In this document: positions 7,825 through 10,510 of the stretch, in pieces
Numbering within the stretch: the first letter of the stretch is position 1
Layout of the letters: each line of letters begins with the position of its first letter
Assembly (NCBI GenBank): GCA_003527165.1
Contig: DPSI01000305.1
Location: forward strand, 1 to 10,510
DNA from: Pseudomonas sp.
Lineage (GTDB): Bacteria > Pseudomonadota > Gammaproteobacteria > Pseudomonadales > Pseudomonadaceae
Direction: 5' to 3'
DNA length: 10,510 nt
Made by a program: the position numbers and the translations under genes
Notes under the pieces: generated by a model
What the model was told of the DNA's origin: nothing
Databases searched by the model: none
Seen by the model: only the letters and a program-made list of their open reading frames with translations

Positions 7825-8436
7825 TCAGAATTCGATTCCTTCTTGCGCCTTAACACCAGCCTTGAACGCATGTTTGACCAGGTTCATTTCAGTGACGGTG
7901 TCGGCCGCCTCGATCAGCTTCGGCGGTGCGCCGCGCCCGGTGACCACCACATGCTGGCGCATCGGCCGCGACTCTATGTCGGCGAGCACAGGCTCGAGGT
8001 CGAGATACCCGTGTTTCAGTGCAATGTTCAGTTCATCGAGCACCACCAGCGCGATGCTCGGGTCAGCCAGCAGCTCGGCCGCCACCGCCCAGGCTTCACC
8101 CGCCTTGGCGATGTCACGCTGGCGGTCCTGGGTCTCCCAGGTGAAGCCTTCGCCCATCACGTGATAGCGAACCTCGTCGGGAAAGCGTCGAAAGAAGCGC
8201 TCCTCCCCGGTGCTCGCGGCGCCCTTGATGAATTGCACGACCCCGACTTTCATGCCATGACCGAGCGCACGCGCGACCATGCCGAACGCCGAGCTGCTCT
8301 TGCCCTTGCCGTTCCCGCTGAGCACCAGCAGCAGCCCATAGGCCTGCTGCGCCTCGGCAATCTTCTGATCGACCAGCGCCTTCTTGCGCTGCATGCGTGC
8401 CTTGTGCCGCGCGTTGCGTTCGTTGGACTCGCTCAT
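7825..8436 (-). CDS. cobO: Corrinoid adenosyltransferase (CobA/CobO/BtuR family)
   Basis: CobO transfers the adenosyl group of ATP to the reduced cobalt of corrinoids, in synthesis and in salvage. The 203 residues match the family (about 200). After a basic, helical N-terminus (MSESNERNARHKARMQRKK) comes LLLVLSGNGKGKSSSAFGM with the CobA-type P-loop (GNGKGKSS, residues 42-49). It is followed by ALGHGMKVGVVQFIKG, GEGFTWETQD (the conserved phenylalanine/tryptophan region near the corrin site), LVVLDELNIALKHGYL and VVVTGRGAP. The start at 8436 overlaps the upstream membrane-protein stop as ATGA, with GAGG seven bases upstream. Lying next to a BtuM-like gene, it could adenosylate imported corrinoid directly; BtuM of Thiobacillus denitrificans is also encoded beside an adenosyltransferase. 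Confidence 0.96.
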   Translation of the reverse strand: MSESNERNARHKARMQRKKALVDQKIAEAQQAYGLLLVLSGNGKGKSSSAFGMVARALGHGMKVGVVQFIKGAASTGEERFFRRFPDEVRYHVMGEGFTWETQDRQRDIAKAGEAWAVAAELLADPSIALVVLDELNIALKHGYLDLEPVLADIESRPMRQHVVVTGRGAPPKLIEAADTVTEMNLVKHAFKAGVKAQEGIEF

Positions 8437-9002
8437 GCGCGGGCCTCGTCACGCTGAACGGCCCAGACCCGCAAACCGATGAACAGCACCGCCGCGGTTC
8501 CGACATACAGCGCCAGCGTTGCCAGGTAGCGCGGGTAGTAGGTGCCGACGCGTTCGGCCAGTAGCGCCAGACTCGGATCGGGATAACGACCGGAGAAGAA
8601 CAGGAAACCACCGCCGGAAAACAGGTAGCAGACGAACGCACTCAGCATCACGCACCCCGCCAGAACCGCCAGGCTGGTTAGCTGATCGCGGTGCAACCGT
8701 GCATAGACTCGCCCACCGAACCACAACGAGCCATAGGCCAACACGAGCATCCAGTACGCCGGCGACACGCAATAGCTGCTCACGCCGCTCCATTGGATCG
8801 CGGCGAAATCCAGCAGCGAAGCCTCGACGAACAGCGCCGGGAAGACCCAGCGTGGCGCAAGCAGCACCCCGGCGAGGAAGAACACCGCCCAGGAAGCGCT
8901 CGGCAGGTTCACCGAAGCGAAGTGCTGGCCACGGGTCATCGCCATCAGCGCAACCAGTGCAATGCCAACGACCAGTTGCGCGCGGGGGGACAGTTTGATC
9001 AT
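8433..9002 (-). CDS. btuM: BtuM-like solitary S-component, probable inner-membrane cobalamin transporter
   Basis: A 189-residue, very hydrophobic protein with about six membrane segments, at roughly 8-23, 36-50, 52-68, 81-97, 109-137 and 157-178. That is the size and topology of ECF-transporter S-components. BtuM proteins are solitary S-components for B12 found in Proteobacteria; in Thiobacillus denitrificans BtuM, Cys80 coordinates cobalt and drives decyanation. Here GVSSYCVSPAYW puts a cysteine at residue 78, in a loop before a helix, at nearly the same position. The neighbours fit: btuB upstream across a 33-base gap and cobO downstream with a 4-base overlap. I cannot align it, so the name rests on length, topology, the Cys and context. 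It could otherwise be an uncharacterised cobalamin-linked membrane protein; I see no metal-binding histidine cluster of the CbtB or HupE kind. The start at 9002 has AAGGAG eight bases upstream. Confidence 0.68.
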   Translation of the reverse strand: MIKLSPRAQLVVGIALVALMAMTRGQHFASVNLPSASWAVFFLAGVLLAPRWVFPALFVEASLLDFAAIQWSGVSSYCVSPAYWMLVLAYGSLWFGGRVYARLHRDQLTSLAVLAGCVMLSAFVCYLFSGGGFLFFSGRYPDPSLALLAERVGTYYPRYLATLALYVGTAAVLFIGLRVWAVQRDEARA

Positions 9003-9010
9003 GTTGCGTT

Positions 9011-9016
9011 CTCCTT
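9011..9016 (-). promoter_or_regulatory. Shine-Dalgarno AAGGAG of the BtuM-like gene
   Basis: The coding strand reads AAGGAG ending eight bases before the ATG at 9002. This strong site, in the 33-base gap after the btuB stop, supports the chosen start and independent initiation, unlike most downstream genes, which rely on overlaps. Confidence 0.7.
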
Positions 9017-9035
9017 GGAGGGCGTCGGATGTGCC

Positions 9036-10510
9036 TTAAAGCGCCTGGTAACGGACCGTGAAGTGAACCGCCCGACCAGGTTGTTCATAGGTCTGCGCCG
9101 TTTCGTATTGACGGTCGAACAGGTTGCTCAGCCTGGCCTGCAGGCGCCAGGACGGGTCGATGCGGTATTCGCCTCGCAGATCGATCAGCGCATAGCCCGG
9201 CAACCGCTCTGTATCGGCGTTGCTGGATCGGTCATAGCGCTGGCTGGCCGTATAGAAGGTGGTACCAACGGCGAACCGACCGATCCTGCGATCCAGATCG
9301 ATATTGAGCGCGCGTTTGGCGCGGCGCGGCAGCAGATGGCCATGATTGGCCTTGCTGCGATCCTGGGGGTCGAGAACGGTTAGGGTGGTGGCCACATCCC
9401 AGCCCAGCAGGTGGGCTGCAGCGCTGCCTTCAAACCCGCGGATTCGCGCGACGTCGACGTTCTGCGGCTGCATGGAGCTGGAGCCGGTCCAGATGATCAG
9501 ATCGTCGATTCGGGTTTCGAACGCGTTCAGGGACCATTCGCCCCACCGCTGCTCGCCCCGCAGGCCCAGTTCATAACTCTGCGACTCTTCAGGCGCGAGG
9601 TCCGGGTTGCCAGCCGTGAAGCCCGTGTCCGGGGCGTACAGATCGTTGAACGTCGGCGCCTTGAACTCGGTGCCGTAGGACGCGCTGAGCGCGAGGTTGT
9701 CACGCAGGTCGTAGCTCCATCCCAGGTTGCCGGTGTCATGGTTGCCGAACTGCTCGTTGTCGTCGCGGCGCAGACCTGCCACTACGCCATGTCGGCCGAA
9801 GCGGGCCTGGTATTGCAAATAAGCGCCCTTGTTGTCACGCGAATCTACCGAGTAATCGTCGCTGACATCGATGCGGTCCTGCTGGAAATCGAAGCCGAGC
9901 GTGAGCAACTGCTCATCGGCGAGGCTGACATCGTTCTGCCAGCCGAAGGTGTCTCGCTGGGTGTCGAAGCGCGAATAGAAGACACCGTCGCGGAAGTTAT
10001 CGGCCTTGTCTTCACTGTGTCCGGCCTGCAGGGTCACCAACCAGGCGTCGAGCGGGGTAAACCGCGTCCGCCCACCAACGACCTGCTGACTCCCCTCGCT
10101 GTAGGCGAAGCGGCCGCTGGTGCCCGAAGTGCTTCTGGAGTCGTAGTCACTGTGGTTGTCGACGTGCAACCAGCTGCCATCGAGCTCCAGCCCATTGTCG
10201 AATTGATAACCGCCGCGCAGCGAGCCGGACAATTCACGATAACCATCGGCATCCGGCTCATGGCTACGGGGCGCGGCAGGTCGATAAGCACGCGAGTTGA
10301 TCCCATCGGTGGATTCGCTGGCAACGCCGAGATTGAACCAGCCGGCACCCTGGCCACCGGAAATGCCCGCGGTGCCGTCGAAGCTGGAGCGACTGCCCGC
10401 TCCGGCCGAGAAATAGGGCTTGAAGCCATCGCCACCGCCCTGCCGGGTGAAGATTTGCATCACCCCGCCGACGGCCTCCGAGCCATAGAGGCTGGAGCGC
10501 GGGCCGCGAA
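9036..10510 (-). CDS. btuB: BtuB-type TonB-dependent cobalamin receptor, N-terminus cut by window edge
   Basis: An outer-membrane 22-stranded barrel with an N-terminal plug, importing B12 with energy from TonB. About 490 residues are visible; the signal peptide, TonB box and first part of the plug (I estimate 110-140 residues) lie beyond the right edge. The first visible residues read RGPRSSLYGSEAVGGV followed by MQIFTRQ, the classic end of the plug. The remainder alternates barrel strands and loops. The C-terminal part resembles E. coli BtuB: FKAPTFNDLYAPDTGFTAGNPDLAPE, ARIRGFEGSA, LLPRRAKRALNIDLD and finally LSNLFDRQYETAQTYEQPGR. Apparent start codons inside the window (for example GTG at 10463) are not the true start, since the plug motif precedes them. 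The protein ends YQAL rather than with the usual terminal aromatic. As the first gene seen, its upstream region probably carries the operon promoter and perhaps a cobalamin riboswitch. Confidence 0.92.
   Translation of the reverse strand, partial: RGPRSSLYGSEAVGGVMQIFTRQGGGDGFKPYFSAGAGSRSSFDGTAGISGGQGAGWFNLGVASESTDGINSRAYRPAAPRSHEPDADGYRELSGSLRGGYQFDNGLELDGSWLHVDNHSDYDSRSTSGTSGRFAYSEGSQQVVGGRTRFTPLDAWLVTLQAGHSEDKADNFRDGVFYSRFDTQRDTFGWQNDVSLADEQLLTLGFDFQQDRIDVSDDYSVDSRDNKGAYLQYQARFGRHGVVAGLRRDDNEQFGNHDTGNLGWSYDLRDNLALSASYGTEFKAPTFNDLYAPDTGFTAGNPDLAPEESQSYELGLRGEQRWGEWSLNAFETRIDDLIIWTGSSSMQPQNVDVARIRGFEGSAAAHLLGWDVATTLTVLDPQDRSKANHGHLLPRRAKRALNIDLDRRIGRFAVGTTFYTASQRYDRSSNADTERLPGYALIDLRGEYRIDPSWRLQARLSNLFDRQYETAQTYEQPGRAVHFTVRYQAL

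Noticed and set aside
9003..9035. Promoter or riboswitch between btuB and the BtuM-like gene
   Set aside because: The gap is only 33 bases, too short for a cobalamin riboswitch, and no -35/-10 pair is apparent; it holds just the ribosome site.

Overview
This window looks like a late-pathway cobalamin (vitamin B12) operon from a high-GC gammaproteobacterium. Gene content and order closely resemble the Pseudomonas cob cluster (in P. aeruginosa: TonB receptor, cobO, cobB, bluB, cobD, cobC, cobQ, cobP, cobU, phosphatase, cobV). I infer a Pseudomonas of the stutzeri type (Stutzerimonas), but the species is not proven by the sequence. Every gene is on the minus strand, so transcription runs from the right edge (10510) to the left edge (1). 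Both ends are cut: the outer-membrane receptor lacks its N-terminus and the last gene, cobS, lacks its C-terminus.

In transcription order: a BtuB-type TonB-dependent receptor (9036-10510, partial); a six-helix membrane protein that I read as the solitary cobalamin transporter BtuM (8433-9002); CobO adenosyltransferase (7825-8436); CobB cobyrinic acid a,c-diamide synthase (6447-7742); BluB dimethylbenzimidazole synthase (5800-6450); CbiB adenosylcobinamide-phosphate synthase (4895-5803); a PLP-dependent threonine-phosphate decarboxylase broken by an in-frame TGA (3901-4902); CobQ cobyric acid synthase (2444-3913); CobU/CobP kinase-guanylyltransferase (1926-2447); CobT phosphoribosyltransferase (877-1929); an alpha-ribazole phosphatase (287-880); and CobS/CobV cobalamin synthase (1-302, partial).

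The products fit one programme. BtuB and the BtuM-like protein would bring corrinoid across the outer and inner membranes. CobO adenosylates it. CobB and CobQ amidate the corrin side chains. The decarboxylase makes the aminopropanol-phosphate arm that CbiB attaches. CobU activates the arm with GDP. BluB, CobT and the phosphatase make the lower ligand alpha-ribazole, and CobS joins the two halves. No corrin-ring genes are present, so ring synthesis must be encoded elsewhere or replaced by salvage.

Most junctions overlap by 4 to 16 bases, indicating a translationally coupled operon. The exceptions are the 33-base btuB/btuM gap and the 82-base cobO/cobB gap. The second gap contains two inverted repeats that cannot form together, one of which covers the cobB start. 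No promoter, riboswitch, RNA gene, CRISPR array or mobile element is visible; a cobalamin riboswitch would be expected upstream of btuB, beyond the right edge. The most notable points are the TGA in the decarboxylase gene, the BtuM-like transporter with a conserved-looking Cys78, and the possible alternative hairpins before cobB.
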